DNA from: Legionellales bacterium
Lineage (GTDB): Bacteria > Pseudomonadota > Gammaproteobacteria > UBA1113
DNA: 64,000 nucleotides
NCBI GenBank assembly: GCA_002709565.1
Contig: PAPY01000008.1
Span: forward strand, 1-64,000
Reading direction: 5' to 3'
Within the stretch, counting starts at the first letter, position 1. Every line of letters begins with the position of its first letter. Below the pieces are notes generated by a model. That model was not told where the DNA came from. It did no database searches and saw only the letters and a list, made by a program, of their open reading frames with translations. A program made the translations under genes and the position numbers. Of this stretch, positions 30,336 through 40,611 are shown piece after piece.

Positions 30336-31430
30336 ATGAGGGTGAATTTCAAGCGATACTTGCTGATTGCAGTGGTTATTGTCGCCTTGGGTGTGATTTT
30401 TTTGCCCATGTTGTTTGGCGATCACAACTCTCAGGGCACCAAGGTTATCGATGTCACTATCCCACCACCGCCACCGATGGTAGAGAAAAAGCCTGAGGGG
30501 CCTAAGACGTCGTTCTATGATGAAGACAATAATTGGTCGGAAAAGAACCTAACTGCACCCGCTAAGCCCAAAGCCGAAGCAGCGTCGGCCAAGCCTGCGC
30601 CTAAGACTAAATCAAAGCCTACAAGCCACCAAACCAAGCCAACATCCAGTCACAGCAAGCCTAATAAGGCCACAGCTAAGCATACAGCGCCCAAGAAACC
30701 CACCAAGAAGGCTGCAGCAGCAACGCCTAAGCCTAAAGCTAAGCCCACTCTAAAGACGGCCGCTAAAGCGTCAGCGAAGACAACAACTACTCAACCAACG
30801 GCAAAACAAGCCAAGACAACGAGCAAGCCGGTTAAGACCACAGCAAGCAAGCCTGCAACGAAGCCTGCCACCGCAACCCAATCTGCGAAACAAGCCTCAG
30901 CGCCCACGCCCACAACAACACCCAAAACGGTAGAAGTGATATCCCTCACTACCCCAGAATCTGCCAAAGCAACTCAAGAGGTAGTGTCTCCCAAAGCGGG
31001 TAGTGATGATTTACTCCCACCGGTTGAGACCTTGAGCGCCCCTGAGGATGGTTTACCCCCTGTGGAGCAATTATCTGCGCCACCAGCTGAAACGCCAAAG
31101 CCAACCCCTAAACCAGCTAAAACTGTCGATTATAAGCGCCATCCCCCCAAAGTTGCCGCTAGCCCAGCAGCTTGGGCGGTCAAAGTGGGGAGTTTCACTG
31201 ATGATGAGAATGCCAATCAACTGGTTTTTAAATTACAGCAACATGATTTTAATGCTTTCACCGAAACAAATAAGACCAAAAATGGTATAATCACCCGTGT
31301 TTATGTTGGACCGGCTTTGATGCGTGATAAAGCCGAGGCGGAGTCAAAGCGACTCGATAAGCGCCTGCATATGAAGGGTGTCATTGTGGCTTATGAGCCG
31401 CAAGCAACAACGCCAAGTAAGGATACATAA
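30336..31430 (+). CDS. dedD: DedD-like SPOR-domain cell-division protein
   Basis: The 364-residue protein has one N-terminal membrane anchor (YLLIAVVIVALGVIFLPML), a long linker of about 200 residues rich in Lys, Ala, Pro and Thr, and a C-terminal SPOR domain (AAWAVKVGSFTDDENANQLV, about 280-355) that binds denuded septal peptidoglycan. The linker is far longer than in Escherichia coli DedD (about 220 residues in total). GTG 30342 is an alternative start with better ribosome-site spacing. The position between folC and cvpA matches dedD. Confidence 0.88.
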   Translation: MRVNFKRYLLIAVVIVALGVIFLPMLFGDHNSQGTKVIDVTIPPPPPMVEKKPEGPKTSFYDEDNNWSEKNLTAPAKPKAEAASAKPAPKTKSKPTSHQTKPTSSHSKPNKATAKHTAPKKPTKKAAAATPKPKAKPTLKTAAKASAKTTTTQPTAKQAKTTSKPVKTTASKPATKPATATQSAKQASAPTPTTTPKTVEVISLTTPESAKATQEVVSPKAGSDDLLPPVETLSAPEDGLPPVEQLSAPPAETPKPTPKPAKTVDYKRHPPKVAASPAAWAVKVGSFTDDENANQLVFKLQQHDFNAFTETNKTKNGIITRVYVGPALMRDKAEAESKRLDKRLHMKGVIVAYEPQATTPSKDT

Positions 31431-31433
31431 CCT

Positions 31434-31988
31434 ATGGACCAATCACATTTTCTCAGTATTGCTGACTACGGCATTATTCTGATCTTTGGTATTTCCATTC
31501 TCATCAGTATCGTTCGCGGTTTCATCAAAGAATCCTTATCCCTCATTGTCTGGGGGGTGGCTATTTGGCTCGGTATAACGTTCTCAGCGGATGTAGCTAA
31601 TCTACTTAAGGGGGTGATTGAGCGTCCACAAATTCGCCAAATGGTAGGATTCTTGATTATCTTCATTTTGAGTCTCATTTTGGGGGCTATCCTTAACCAT
31701 GCCGTTGCTACCTTGATCAAAAAAACCGGCTTAAGTGGAACAGATAGGTTGCTTGGCGTTATCTTTGGTTTTTTGCGCGGTACCTTAGTGGTGGCGGTGC
31801 TTATTTTGTTGGGTACATTTACGAACTTACCCAAAGAAAGTTGGTGGAAGAATTCTGTTACGATCCCGTACTTCCAAGACGTAGCGGAGTGGATGCGGCA
31901 ATTTGTCCCTTATGCCAGTAATGCCACCGATCATATCCTCACAGCCAAAACGCGGGTTGAAGAATTAGAACGAGAAAAACAGGGGTAA
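31434..31988 (+). CDS. cvpA: CvpA family membrane protein
   Basis: The 184-residue protein has four hydrophobic segments (about 10-30, 38-55, 75-95 and 110-130), the CvpA layout. The conserved region [18 protein letters not shown] is visible. CvpA is needed for colicin V production and for envelope stress tolerance in enteric bacteria; its biochemical role is unknown. It precedes purF by four bases, as in Escherichia coli. Confidence 0.93.
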   Translation: MDQSHFLSIADYGIILIFGISILISIVRGFIKESLSLIVWGVAIWLGITFSADVANLLKGVIERPQIRQMVGFLIIFILSLILGAILNHAVATLIKKTGLSGTDRLLGVIFGFLRGTLVVAVLILLGTFTNLPKESWWKNSVTIPYFQDVAEWMRQFVPYASNATDHILTAKTRVEELEREKQG

Positions 31989-31992
31989 ATGC

Positions 31993-33507
31993 ATGTGTGG
32001 CATTGTCGGGCTGGTCGCCAAGAATTCAGCGAATCAAGAAATTTATGACGCCTTAACCATCATCCAACATCGCGGCCAAGATGCAGCCGGTATTGCGACC
32101 TGTGACGGCGACCGAGTTTATTTACGCAAAGCCAATGGCTTGGTACGTGATGCTATCCGTACACGACACATGTTGCGACTGAAGGGCAACATGGGCATTG
32201 GTCATGTCCGCTATCCCACAGCAGGGTGTGCCAGTGAAGCCGAAGCTCAGCCTTTTTATGTGAATTCGCCCTATGGTATTAGCTTGGCTCATAATGGGAA
32301 TTTAACCAATGGTGAAGTCCTCAAACAAGAGCTCTGGAAAGATGATCTACGTCATCTGAATACCTTTTCGGATTCTGAAATTATCTTGAACGTGTTTGCC
32401 CATGAGTTACAAATTGCCCACAAAACTGATCTGAAGCCTGCTGATGCCTTTGCGGCAATCACAGCACTACATGAACGATGTCGTGGTGCTTATGCAGTTG
32501 TAGCAATGTTGGCGGGCCATGGTATTGTGGCATTCCGCGATCCCTTCGGCATTCGTCCCTTGTGTCTCGGCAAACGCACAGGGCCTGAGGGTGATGAATA
32601 TATGGTGGCCTCTGAAAGTGTCGCTTTGGACGGTTCTGGTTTTGAGCTGATGGGTGATATTGAACCTGGGGAAGGGGTGGTTATTACCCAAGAAGGTGAA
32701 TTACATCGGCAACAATGCGCCAAGGTCACACAAACCTCGCCCTGTATCTTTGAACATGTGTATCTAGCTCGCCCCGATTCAGTTATTGATAAAATTTTGG
32801 TTTACAAATTTCGTTTGAAGCTAGGCCAATTCTTGGCGGATAAGATCCGCAAGGAGTGGGCCGAGCATGATATCGATGTGGTGATGCCAGTGCCTGATAC
32901 GTCTCGCACTGCAGCTCACTCTCTGGCGCGGGAGTTAGGGGTGAAGTACCGCGAAGGTATCATGAAAAACCGCTATATCGCCCGTACCTTTATTATGCCG
33001 GGACAAAAAGTCCGCAAAAAATCTGTCCGCCAAAAACTCAATGCCATCCGGCTAGAGTTCAAGGGCAAAAATGTCTTACTCGTGGATGACTCTATCGTCA
33101 GAGGCACAACCTCCAAAGAGATCATCCAGATGGCCCGGGATGCCGGTGCGACTAAAGTTTATTTTGCTTCAGCGGCGCCGGAAGTATTGCATCCCAATGT
33201 GTATGGTATCGATATGCCGAGCGCCAAAGAACTCATCGCCCATGGGCGCGATAATGCCGAGATTTGCCAAAAGATCGGGGCGGATGGTTTGATTTTTCAG
33301 GATTTAGACGCTTTAATTGCTGCTGCCCGTGAAGGTAATCCTGGGATTCGGCGCTTTGAAGATTGCGTTTTCACCGGCGACTATATTACGGGTGATATTT
33401 CCGCTGAGTACCTTGCCCAACTTGAACAACGCCGTAATGATGCTGCCAAGGAGGCTGAACACCTTACCAACGATAATTTGCTCGTTGGTTTGCATAATGA
33501 TGATTAA
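31993..33507 (+). CDS. purF: Amidophosphoribosyltransferase
   Basis: The 504-residue enzyme makes 5-phosphoribosylamine from PRPP and glutamine, the first committed step of purine synthesis. The catalytic cysteine is residue 2 (MCGIVGLV), exposed after methionine removal. The glutaminase part has [10 protein letters not shown] and GHVRYPTAG. The PRPP-binding loop [17 protein letters not shown] is near 360. Length matches the Escherichia coli enzyme (505). Confidence 0.98.
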   Translation: MCGIVGLVAKNSANQEIYDALTIIQHRGQDAAGIATCDGDRVYLRKANGLVRDAIRTRHMLRLKGNMGIGHVRYPTAGCASEAEAQPFYVNSPYGISLAHNGNLTNGEVLKQELWKDDLRHLNTFSDSEIILNVFAHELQIAHKTDLKPADAFAAITALHERCRGAYAVVAMLAGHGIVAFRDPFGIRPLCLGKRTGPEGDEYMVASESVALDGSGFELMGDIEPGEGVVITQEGELHRQQCAKVTQTSPCIFEHVYLARPDSVIDKILVYKFRLKLGQFLADKIRKEWAEHDIDVVMPVPDTSRTAAHSLARELGVKYREGIMKNRYIARTFIMPGQKVRKKSVRQKLNAIRLEFKGKNVLLVDDSIVRGTTSKEIIQMARDAGATKVYFASAAPEVLHPNVYGIDMPSAKELIAHGRDNAEICQKIGADGLIFQDLDALIAAAREGNPGIRRFEDCVFTGDYITGDISAEYLAQLEQRRNDAAKEAEHLTNDNLLVGLHNDD

Positions 33508-33512
33508 AGGCC

Positions 33513-34148
33513 ATGAGTGAAACAGTAGTTGCCGTTAACTCCGGTGTTGACATCAGTGAATTACAGGCCTTTCTCGGTTGTGTCACTCCCCAAGCCTGGC
33601 TTGATGAAGCATTGCAACAACAAGATGTGTTGCTCATTGATCATGCCCATTGCGAAAAAAAAGCCGCCTCCAGTGCGCTTAATTTGATTTTTCACTATCC
33701 TCGCTATCCTGAGTTATTGCAGAAAATGTCGCGCCTAGCCCGAGAAGAATTATTGCATTTCGAAAAAGTCTTAAAAATCCTCAAACGTCGCAATATTACC
33801 TATAACCACTTGAGCCCCTCACATTACGCAGCGGGGCTTCGCCAACATGTGCGTACCTTCGAACCGCAACGTTTGGTGGATTTATTGATTATCGGTGCCT
33901 TTATTGAGGCGCGCTCCTGTGAACGCTTCGCCAAAATCGCGCCGTATTTAGATGAGGAGTTACAGCGTTTTTACCTATCGTTGCTCAAATCTGAGGCTCG
34001 CCATTATCAGGATTATTTAAGTTTAGCTGAGCTCTACAGCCCAGAGCCTATAACCCAGAGAGTGGCATATTTCCGCGATGCTGAGGCTGCTCTCATCCAA
34101 GCCCCTGATAAGCGCTTTCGCTTTCACAGTGGCTTGCCCCAGACGTAG
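33513..34148 (+). CDS. miaE: tRNA-(ms2io6A37) hydroxylase MiaE
   Basis: The 211-residue di-iron monooxygenase hydroxylates the isopentenyl group of modified A37 in tRNAs that read UNN codons. Candidate iron ligands lie in four helices: HAHCEKKAA (about 50), [10 protein letters not shown] (about 82), [12 protein letters not shown] (about 130) and [10 protein letters not shown] (about 165). The gene follows purF by five bases and so ends the accD operon, an unusual place for it. Confidence 0.92.
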   Translation: MSETVVAVNSGVDISELQAFLGCVTPQAWLDEALQQQDVLLIDHAHCEKKAASSALNLIFHYPRYPELLQKMSRLAREELLHFEKVLKILKRRNITYNHLSPSHYAAGLRQHVRTFEPQRLVDLLIIGAFIEARSCERFAKIAPYLDEELQRFYLSLLKSEARHYQDYLSLAELYSPEPITQRVAYFRDAEAALIQAPDKRFRFHSGLPQT

Positions 34149-34155
34149 GCTTTCT

Positions 34156-34185
34156 TTGCAACAAATGCTTTCTTTATGCGATAAT
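34156..34185 (+). promoter_or_regulatory. Candidate promoter of the wbp cluster
   Basis: TTGCAA (34156-34161) and GATAAT (34180-34185) are spaced by 18 bases in the 79-base gap after miaE. Directly downstream, CTTCGGTT (34187-34194) and AACCGAAG (34207-34214) form an 8-bp hairpin in the 5' UTR, just before the ribosome site of wbpA. Confidence 0.55.
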
Positions 34186-34227
34186 CCTTCGGTTTTAATG
34201 GATAGCAACCGAAGAGATGGGGAAATA

Positions 34228-35535
34228 ATGCACAAAAGCCAATTAATCAATCGCTTAGAAGATAAATCAGCCATTATTGGCATCGTCGGCCTGGGCTATG
34301 TGGGCTTGCCGTTGATGATTCGCTATGCCGAAATGGGTTATAAAGTCATTGGTTTTGATATTGACCAAGCCAAAGTCGATAGTCTCAACCGCGGTGAATC
34401 CTATATTGAGCATATTCCTGCGGATGCTATTCAAGCTGCCATTAGCCAGGGGTTCAAGGCCACCACGGCATTTAGCCAAATCGGGGATGTGGATGGCATT
34501 ATTCTTTGTGTGCCAACACCGCTCAACAAATACCGTGAGCCAGACTTGAGCTATGTTATCGATACCACTGAATCGGTTATTCCCTTTTTACGCCCTGGCC
34601 AAGTTGTTTCCCTTGAGAGTACAACGTATCCAGGTACCACTGAAGAAGAGTTACAGCCTCGTATCGAAGCGGCAGGCCACACTGTGGGCGAAGATATCTT
34701 CTTAGTCTTTTCACCAGAACGGGAAGACCCAGGCAATCAGCATTTTGATACCGCCACCATCCCCAAAGTCTGTGGTGGTGTGACAGCAAATTGTCTCGAC
34801 GCAGGTTTAGCCTTATATGGCCAAGTCATTAATCAAATGGTGCCTGTCAGTTCTGCCAAAACCGCAGAGATGTCAAAATTACTCGAGAATATTCACCGCG
34901 CAGTGAACATTGGTCTTGTTAATGAGATGAAGATAGTCGCTGATAAAATGGGTATTGATATTCATGAAGTTATTCGTGCGGCGGCGACAAAGCCGTTTGG
35001 GTTTGTGCCTTATTATCCGGGGCCAGGGCTTGGGGGGCATTGTATTCCTATTGATCCATTCTATTTAACGTGGAAAGCCCGCGAGTACGGTGTGCACACA
35101 CGCTTTATTGAATTAGCTGGTGAAGTCAATAATGCCATGCCAAATTATGTGGTCCATAAAGTGGCTGACGGTCTTAACCGTAAGAGCAAATCCATCAGTG
35201 GTAGTCGTATTTTGATTCTTGGTGTGGCGTACAAAAGCAATATCGATGATATGCGCGAATCGCCGGCGGTTGAAATTATGGAAATATTGCGTCGCAAAGG
35301 GGCCGAGCTTGCCTATACAGATCCCCATGTACCCGTATTTCCGAAGATGCGCCAGCATAGCTTTGATTTACAAAGTGAGCCTCTAACAGCGGATTTATTG
35401 CAAACCTGTGATTGCGCGGTATTAGTCACCGGACATGATGCCTTTGATTATGACTTAATTGCTAAGCATGCGGATTTGATCATTGATTCTCGCGGTGTTT
35501 ACCAAGGTGAGCACAGCAACGTCATTAAAGCATAA
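34228..35535 (+). CDS. wbpA: UDP-N-acetylglucosamine 6-dehydrogenase, WbpA-like
   Basis: The 435-residue UDP-sugar dehydrogenase has an N-terminal NAD fold ([13 protein letters not shown]), the catalytic cysteine in [17 protein letters not shown] (about 270) and a C-terminal UDP-binding domain ([20 protein letters not shown]). The closest family type oxidises UDP-GlcNAc to its uronic acid, the first step of the UDP-diacetamido-uronate route. The substrate is inferred from the wbpBDE genes that follow. ATG 34228 has GGGGA before it; an upstream in-frame extension into miaE is dismissed. Confidence 0.92.
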   Translation: MHKSQLINRLEDKSAIIGIVGLGYVGLPLMIRYAEMGYKVIGFDIDQAKVDSLNRGESYIEHIPADAIQAAISQGFKATTAFSQIGDVDGIILCVPTPLNKYREPDLSYVIDTTESVIPFLRPGQVVSLESTTYPGTTEEELQPRIEAAGHTVGEDIFLVFSPEREDPGNQHFDTATIPKVCGGVTANCLDAGLALYGQVINQMVPVSSAKTAEMSKLLENIHRAVNIGLVNEMKIVADKMGIDIHEVIRAAATKPFGFVPYYPGPGLGGHCIPIDPFYLTWKAREYGVHTRFIELAGEVNNAMPNYVVHKVADGLNRKSKSISGSRILILGVAYKSNIDDMRESPAVEIMEILRRKGAELAYTDPHVPVFPKMRQHSFDLQSEPLTADLLQTCDCAVLVTGHDAFDYDLIAKHADLIIDSRGVYQGEHSNVIKA

Positions 35536-35543
35536 GGACAATT

Positions 35544-36605
35544 ATGAACAAAGCACCGACTATCATTACCGATCGTAAAATACGCATTGCCCTTGTGGGC
35601 TGCGGCCGTATTGCTAAGAATCATTTAGCCTCTATTGCAAAATACCCCGATGATTTTGAGCTTGTGGCTGTGTGTGACATCGATAATACGGCTGTGGATA
35701 CGGCTGCAACTGAATATGGTGTGCCTGGTTTTACGGCGCTTAGTGAGATGCTCGACAAGATTAATTGTGATGTTGTATCAATCTGCACGCCCAGTGGTGT
35801 GCATCCTAAACAAGCTATCCAAATTGCTAATCATGGCCGTCATGTTATTACCGAGAAGCCCATGGCAACGCACTGGCAAGATGGTCTAGACATGGTGGAT
35901 GCTTGTGAGCAAAATGATGTGCGTTTGTTTGTGGTTAAACAAAACCGTCGCAATGCAACCTTGCAGCTACTCAAAAAAGCCGTCGAAGCAAAACGTTTTG
36001 GCAAGATTTATATGATCAATCTCAATGTGTTTTGGACGCGACCGCAGTCTTATTATGACCAAGCTTCATGGCGCGGTACGTGGGAGTTTGATGGTGGTGC
36101 ATTCATGAATCAAGCCAGCCACTATGTGGATTTATTGCATTGGTTAGGCGGCCCGATTGAGAGTATTAATGCAATGACAGGGACCTTGGCCCGCAATATC
36201 GAAGCGGAAGATACTGGGGTGGTGAATATCCGCTGGCGTGATGGTGCCTTAGGTTCCATGGCGGTGACGATGTTGACGTACCCTAAGAACCTTGAAGGTT
36301 CAATTACTATCCTCGGCGAAAAAGGCACAGCCCGTATCGGCGGTGTAGCGGTCAATGAAATTCAAGAGTGGTCATTCGAAGAAGAGCTACCTGAAGATAA
36401 AGATATTCAAGCAGCGAATTACGAAACAACCTCTGTATACGGTTTTGGCCATCCCTTGTATTACAAAAATGTGATTGATGTCTTGCGTGGCGAGGCGGAG
36501 CCTGAAACCGATGGGCGAGAGGGGCTGAAGTCATTGGAAACGCTTGTTGCGATTTACAAATCTGCCCGAGACAAACAAACTGTCGCGTTACCTTTAGAGT
36601 TTTGA
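35544..36605 (+). CDS. wbpB: Gfo/Idh/MocA oxidoreductase, WbpB-like
   Basis: The 353-residue NAD-dependent enzyme has an N-terminal dinucleotide fold ([19 protein letters not shown]), the [11 protein letters not shown] motif with its active-site lysine near 108 and the [18 protein letters not shown] motif near 185. In the known pathway WbpB oxidises the 3-position of UDP-GlcNAcA as substrate for the WbpE aminotransferase. It lies eight bases after wbpA and one base before wbpD. Confidence 0.92.
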   Translation: MNKAPTIITDRKIRIALVGCGRIAKNHLASIAKYPDDFELVAVCDIDNTAVDTAATEYGVPGFTALSEMLDKINCDVVSICTPSGVHPKQAIQIANHGRHVITEKPMATHWQDGLDMVDACEQNDVRLFVVKQNRRNATLQLLKKAVEAKRFGKIYMINLNVFWTRPQSYYDQASWRGTWEFDGGAFMNQASHYVDLLHWLGGPIESINAMTGTLARNIEAEDTGVVNIRWRDGALGSMAVTMLTYPKNLEGSITILGEKGTARIGGVAVNEIQEWSFEEELPEDKDIQAANYETTSVYGFGHPLYYKNVIDVLRGEAEPETDGREGLKSLETLVAIYKSARDKQTVALPLEF

Positions 36606-36606
36606 G

Positions 36607-37182
36607 ATGAATTACACAGCACATGAAACAGCAATCATTGACGAAGGTGCCAATATTGGCGAAGGGAGTCGCATTTGGCATTGGGTGCATGTTTGCGGTG
36701 GTGCAACCATTGGCGCAAATTGTTCTTTGGGACAGAATGTTTTTGTCGGCAATAAGGTGACTATCGGCAATAACGTCAAGATCCAAAATAATGTTTCAGT
36801 CTACGATAACGTTCACTTAGCCGATGATGTATTTTGTGGGCCGAGCATGGTATTTACTAATGTTTATAATCCTCGTTCCGCAGTGTCACGCAAAGATGAG
36901 TACTTAGATACCAGTGTCGCCCGTGGAGTTACCTTTGGTGCCAATTGTACAGTTGTGTGTGGGGTGACGATTAATGAGTATGCTTTTATCGGTGCCGGCG
37001 CCGTAATCAACAAGGATGTTCCAGCCTATGCCTTGATGGTAGGTGTGCCAGCACGGCAAATTGGCTGGATGAGTGAATATGGCGAACAATTGGATTTGCC
37101 GCTGAGCGGGAACGGTGAGGCACGTTGTCGCCATACCGATGCTATTTATATTCTTGAAGACGGTGTATGCCGCAAACAGTGA
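36607..37182 (+). CDS. wbpD: UDP-sugar N-acetyltransferase, WbpD-like
   Basis: The 191-residue left-handed beta-helix protein is built of hexapeptide repeats ([62 protein letters not shown]). WbpD transfers acetyl from acetyl-CoA to the 3-amino group after WbpE. It is in the expected order with wbpA, wbpB and wbpE. Confidence 0.92.
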   Translation: MNYTAHETAIIDEGANIGEGSRIWHWVHVCGGATIGANCSLGQNVFVGNKVTIGNNVKIQNNVSVYDNVHLADDVFCGPSMVFTNVYNPRSAVSRKDEYLDTSVARGVTFGANCTVVCGVTINEYAFIGAGAVINKDVPAYALMVGVPARQIGWMSEYGEQLDLPLSGNGEARCRHTDAIYILEDGVCRKQ

Positions 37183-37192
37183 GAAAAAAACT

Positions 37193-38284
37193 ATGGAATT
37201 TATCGATCTAAAAACCCAATACCGTGAAATTGAAGAAGAAGTACAACTGCGCATTAATAAAGTATTAGAACATGGTCGCTATATCATGGGACCGGAAATT
37301 TTAACCCTGGAACAGCATCTTTCAGATTTTGTTGGTATCAAACATAGTGTTGGTGTTGCCAGTGGTACCGATGCTTTGTTGCTAGCATTAATGGCATTAG
37401 AGATAAAGCCGGGCGATGAAGTGATTACGACACCGTTTACCTTTATTGCTACAGCTGAAATGATTGCTCTAATAGGAGCGAAACCGGTATTTGTTGATAT
37501 TGATCCTGAGACTTATAATATTGACCCAAATCAGCTCGAAGCAGCTATTACAGACAAGACAAAGGCAATTATCACTGTCGATCTCTACGGTCTTTGTGCA
37601 GATTATGATGCGGTATCCGCCGTCGCCAAACAACACAATGTTGCGGTTATTGAAGATGCGGCCCAGAGTTTTGGTGCGACGTACAAAGGCCGCAAGGCTT
37701 GTAGTCTGGGTGATATCACCTGCACTAGCTTTTTCCCCTCTAAACCCTTGGGGTGTTATGGCGATGGTGGGGCGGTTTTTACTGACAATGACGTGTTGGC
37801 CGAGAGGATCAAACAACTGCGAGTGCATGGCCAGTCTAAACGCTACTACCATACGTCTATTGGTTTTAATGGTCGCTTAGATACCTTACAAGCAGCAATT
37901 TTATTGGCCAAGTTAGCGATTTTTCCCCAAGAAGTACAGGCCCGCCATCGAATCGGCGAGCGCTATATTGATTTACTAAAAGATCATGTGGTGACACCGG
38001 TACAATTGCCAGATTACCAGTCTGTTTATGGTCAGTTTACTGTGCGGGTCAAACATCGCGATCAGGTACAAGCCACGTTAAAGGAACAAGGGATCCCAAC
38101 CGCCATTCACTATCCCGTGTGTATTCACCAACAGCCAGCATTCGAATACCTTGGTTATAAGCCAGGTGATTTTCCACATGCTGAAAAAGCAGCAGCTGAG
38201 GTGATGAGTTTACCAATGCATCCTTATCTTGCCGACGAGGATATCAAAAAAATCGCCTTAGCGGTGATTGCGACCCAAGACTAG
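37193..38284 (+). CDS. wbpE: PLP-dependent sugar aminotransferase, WbpE-like
   Basis: The 363-residue DegT/DnrJ/EryC1 aminotransferase transfers the amino group to the 3-keto-uronate. It shows GVASGTDALLLALMAL near 58, VIEDAAQSFGATYKG near 155 and the PLP-lysine region TSFFPSKPLGCYGDGGA near 180. ATG 37193 is chosen by family start (MEFIDLKTQY); the longer frame would overlap wbpD. Confidence 0.94.
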   Translation: MEFIDLKTQYREIEEEVQLRINKVLEHGRYIMGPEILTLEQHLSDFVGIKHSVGVASGTDALLLALMALEIKPGDEVITTPFTFIATAEMIALIGAKPVFVDIDPETYNIDPNQLEAAITDKTKAIITVDLYGLCADYDAVSAVAKQHNVAVIEDAAQSFGATYKGRKACSLGDITCTSFFPSKPLGCYGDGGAVFTDNDVLAERIKQLRVHGQSKRYYHTSIGFNGRLDTLQAAILLAKLAIFPQEVQARHRIGERYIDLLKDHVVTPVQLPDYQSVYGQFTVRVKHRDQVQATLKEQGIPTAIHYPVCIHQQPAFEYLGYKPGDFPHAEKAAAEVMSLPMHPYLADEDIKKIALAVIATQD

Positions 38285-38291
38285 GTGTTTG

Positions 38292-39560
38292 ATGGGTAAG
38301 GTCATTTGGTATTGCCATCATTATGCCGGTAGTCCTTCCCTTGGAATGTCTTATCGACCTTATTATTTAGCCCAAGCTTTCAAGAAGTTTGGCCACAAAC
38401 CTTATGTGGTGGCTTCGAGCTTTCATCATCTGCATGCTGAGCCTCGTCAGCAATCAGCGCCATTAGTCAACGAAACCATCGATGGTGTTGATTATTGTTG
38501 GCTAAAAACTAATGCTTATCAAGGCAATGGTATCGGCCGTATTCGCAATATGATGGCTTATGCACGGCAATTGAAGCGTCAAGCCTCAGCGTTGGTTAAG
38601 GTAACAGGCCAGCCCGAAGTGATTATTGTTTCGTCCTCCCACCCGTTGCATTTTAAAGTCGCCAACGATATCGCACAACGATATGATGCCCAATTGATTT
38701 TTGAAGTCAGAGATTTGTGGCCACTGTCATTAATCGATTTAGTGGGCTTATCAGCATGGCATCCATTGGTTGTGTGGTTAGGCCACATAGAAAAATGCGC
38801 CTACCGCAATGCTGACGTGGTGGTGTCATTACTACAAGATAGCCAAGAACATATGGTTGAGCGGGGGCTCGCGAACGATAAATTTCATTATATCCCCAAT
38901 GGCGTCGCTAATAATCACTTGGCAGATATACACGGTCAGTTGCCGTCTGAGCTTGAGTTAGCTATCAACCAACAGCGCCAAATGGGCAAGACCCTCATTG
39001 GTTATGCCGGTGCTCACGGCATTCCAAATGCCTTGGATCAACTGCTGGATGCTTTGGCGATAGTGCAAGAGCAGGGAAAGAGTGACATCCATGTGTTTGC
39101 CATCGGCAAGGGGATCAAAAAACAGCACTTGCTGGACAAAGCTCGCCAGCTTAACTTGCATAATATCAGTTTTTATCCACCAATCCCCAAAGTTTGTGTC
39201 CCTACATTTTTGCAGCAAATGGATGGGTTATACCTGGGTTGGCAAGATAAAGCGATTTATCGCTATGGAATGAGCCCGAATAAATTATTTGACTATATGC
39301 TCGCCGCTAAGCCGGTTATTCATGCAACGAATAGTTCCCACGATTTGGTAGCACAAGCCGAGTGTGGTGTGTCGGTTCCTGCAGAATCACCAATCGATTT
39401 AGCGACAAGCTTAAGTCATTTTTGCGCAATGTCACCTGCCAAACGTGAATACTTTGGGCAAAATGGCAAGAACTATGTCCTAGCACATCACAATTATGAT
39501 GTCTTGGCACAACAATACAATAAACTCTTTAATGATAAGGATAACCATGTGGGCGGATAA
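38292..39560 (+). CDS. Glycosyltransferase family 4 protein
   Basis: The 422-residue GT-B protein has an N-terminal HHYAGSPSLGMSYRPYYLA loop, seen in WbuB-like N-acetylfucosamine or related transferases, and a C-terminal nucleotide-binding half with YGMSPNKLFDYMLAAKPVI near 325, including the donor-site glutamate-type region. It probably adds a sugar to the lipid-linked oligosaccharide. The donor is unknown. ATG 38292 follows the wbpE stop by seven bases. Confidence 0.88.
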   Translation: MGKVIWYCHHYAGSPSLGMSYRPYYLAQAFKKFGHKPYVVASSFHHLHAEPRQQSAPLVNETIDGVDYCWLKTNAYQGNGIGRIRNMMAYARQLKRQASALVKVTGQPEVIIVSSSHPLHFKVANDIAQRYDAQLIFEVRDLWPLSLIDLVGLSAWHPLVVWLGHIEKCAYRNADVVVSLLQDSQEHMVERGLANDKFHYIPNGVANNHLADIHGQLPSELELAINQQRQMGKTLIGYAGAHGIPNALDQLLDALAIVQEQGKSDIHVFAIGKGIKKQHLLDKARQLNLHNISFYPPIPKVCVPTFLQQMDGLYLGWQDKAIYRYGMSPNKLFDYMLAAKPVIHATNSSHDLVAQAECGVSVPAESPIDLATSLSHFCAMSPAKREYFGQNGKNYVLAHHNYDVLAQQYNKLFNDKDNHVGG

Positions 39561-40611
39561 ACATTACCTGCTTGTTGCGGCGAGTGTTGCATTCTTGGTG
39601 ACGCTGGGCTTTTTGCATTTGTTGGCACCGGTGGCGCAACATTTAAACTTAGTCGATAAGCCAGGTGGGCGTAAGCAACATGAAGGCAGTATTCCACTCA
39701 TTGGCGGCATGGCCATGTTTTTGGGCTTCGCCTTCGCTGCTTTAACCTTACCTATATCTCTGGCAAACTATCGAAGTTATCTTGCGGCAACAGCGTTATT
39801 AGTTATCATCGGAGTATTAGATGACTTTCATGAATTAAGGCCGCGCTACCGTTTATACACCCAAATCATTGCGGGCCTATTAATGGCTATTTGGGGTGGC
39901 AATCTTCTTTATGACTTAGGTGATTTGGTATTTTTAGGTAATATTCATTTAGGGTGGTTTGCTGTGCCTTTTACCGTCGTGGCGGTGGTTGGGACTATCA
40001 ATGCTGTTAATATGACGGATGGCGTCGATGGTTTAGCGTCTGGTCTTTGTGTCATACAATTTGCGATGATGGCTATTTTGGCGATGATTGCACAACTACT
40101 ACAACCTGCTCATATTCTCTGGGTCATCATTGCGGGGTCTTTAGGTTTTGTAGCATTAAATTTTCCACTGCCAGGACGTAAACAAGCCAGTGTCTTCATG
40201 GGGGATTCAGGCAGTATGTTTTTGGGTTTTACTGTGACCTGGTTTTTGGTGGAATTATCACAGCAACCTCAGCAAGCCTTCGCGCCGGTTACTATTCTTT
40301 GGATCTTGGCTGTTCCTATTTTTGACATTACTACCGTGACGATTAAGCGCATACGCAATAAACAGTCGCCATTCAAAGCGTCTCGGGATCATATTCACCA
40401 TATCTTGCTTGCGATGGGTTGTAGCCGTCGGCTCACGACTTGGTTGATATTGTTTATGGCAATTATCTTGGCTGCTAGTGGCGCATTAGGTTATTTATTC
40501 CAGATCGCTGATGGGATAATGTTCCTCTCGTTGATTATTGTCTATTTGATTTATCTTATGTTTTACAACCACCAATGGAAAAAATTAAAGCCATGTCAGT
40601 TCATCGAATAA
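39547..40611 (+). CDS. Polyprenyl-phosphate N-acetylhexosamine-1-phosphate transferase, WecA/WbpL-like
   Basis: The 354-residue MraY-family protein has about ten membrane segments. Motifs are PGGRKQHEGSIPLIGG, GVLDDFHELRPRYRLYTQ (catalytic aspartates, near 95), NAVNMTDGVDGLASGL (near 155), MGDSGSMFLGF (near 218) and RDHIHHILL (near 282). It would start O-unit synthesis on undecaprenyl phosphate. The substrate could be UDP-GlcNAc or another UDP-HexNAc. ATG 39547 has AAGGA nearby, inside the previous gene's end. Confidence 0.92.
   Translation: MWADKHYLLVAASVAFLVTLGFLHLLAPVAQHLNLVDKPGGRKQHEGSIPLIGGMAMFLGFAFAALTLPISLANYRSYLAATALLVIIGVLDDFHELRPRYRLYTQIIAGLLMAIWGGNLLYDLGDLVFLGNIHLGWFAVPFTVVAVVGTINAVNMTDGVDGLASGLCVIQFAMMAILAMIAQLLQPAHILWVIIAGSLGFVALNFPLPGRKQASVFMGDSGSMFLGFTVTWFLVELSQQPQQAFAPVTILWILAVPIFDITTVTIKRIRNKQSPFKASRDHIHHILLAMGCSRRLTTWLILFMAIILAASGALGYLFQIADGIMFLSLIIVYLIYLMFYNHQWKKLKPCQFIE

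Noticed and set aside
30540-31000. Lys/Ala/Thr/Pro-rich repeats as a satellite or histone-like gene
   Set aside because: They are in frame between the anchor and SPOR domain of the DedD-like protein and are an ordinary flexible linker.
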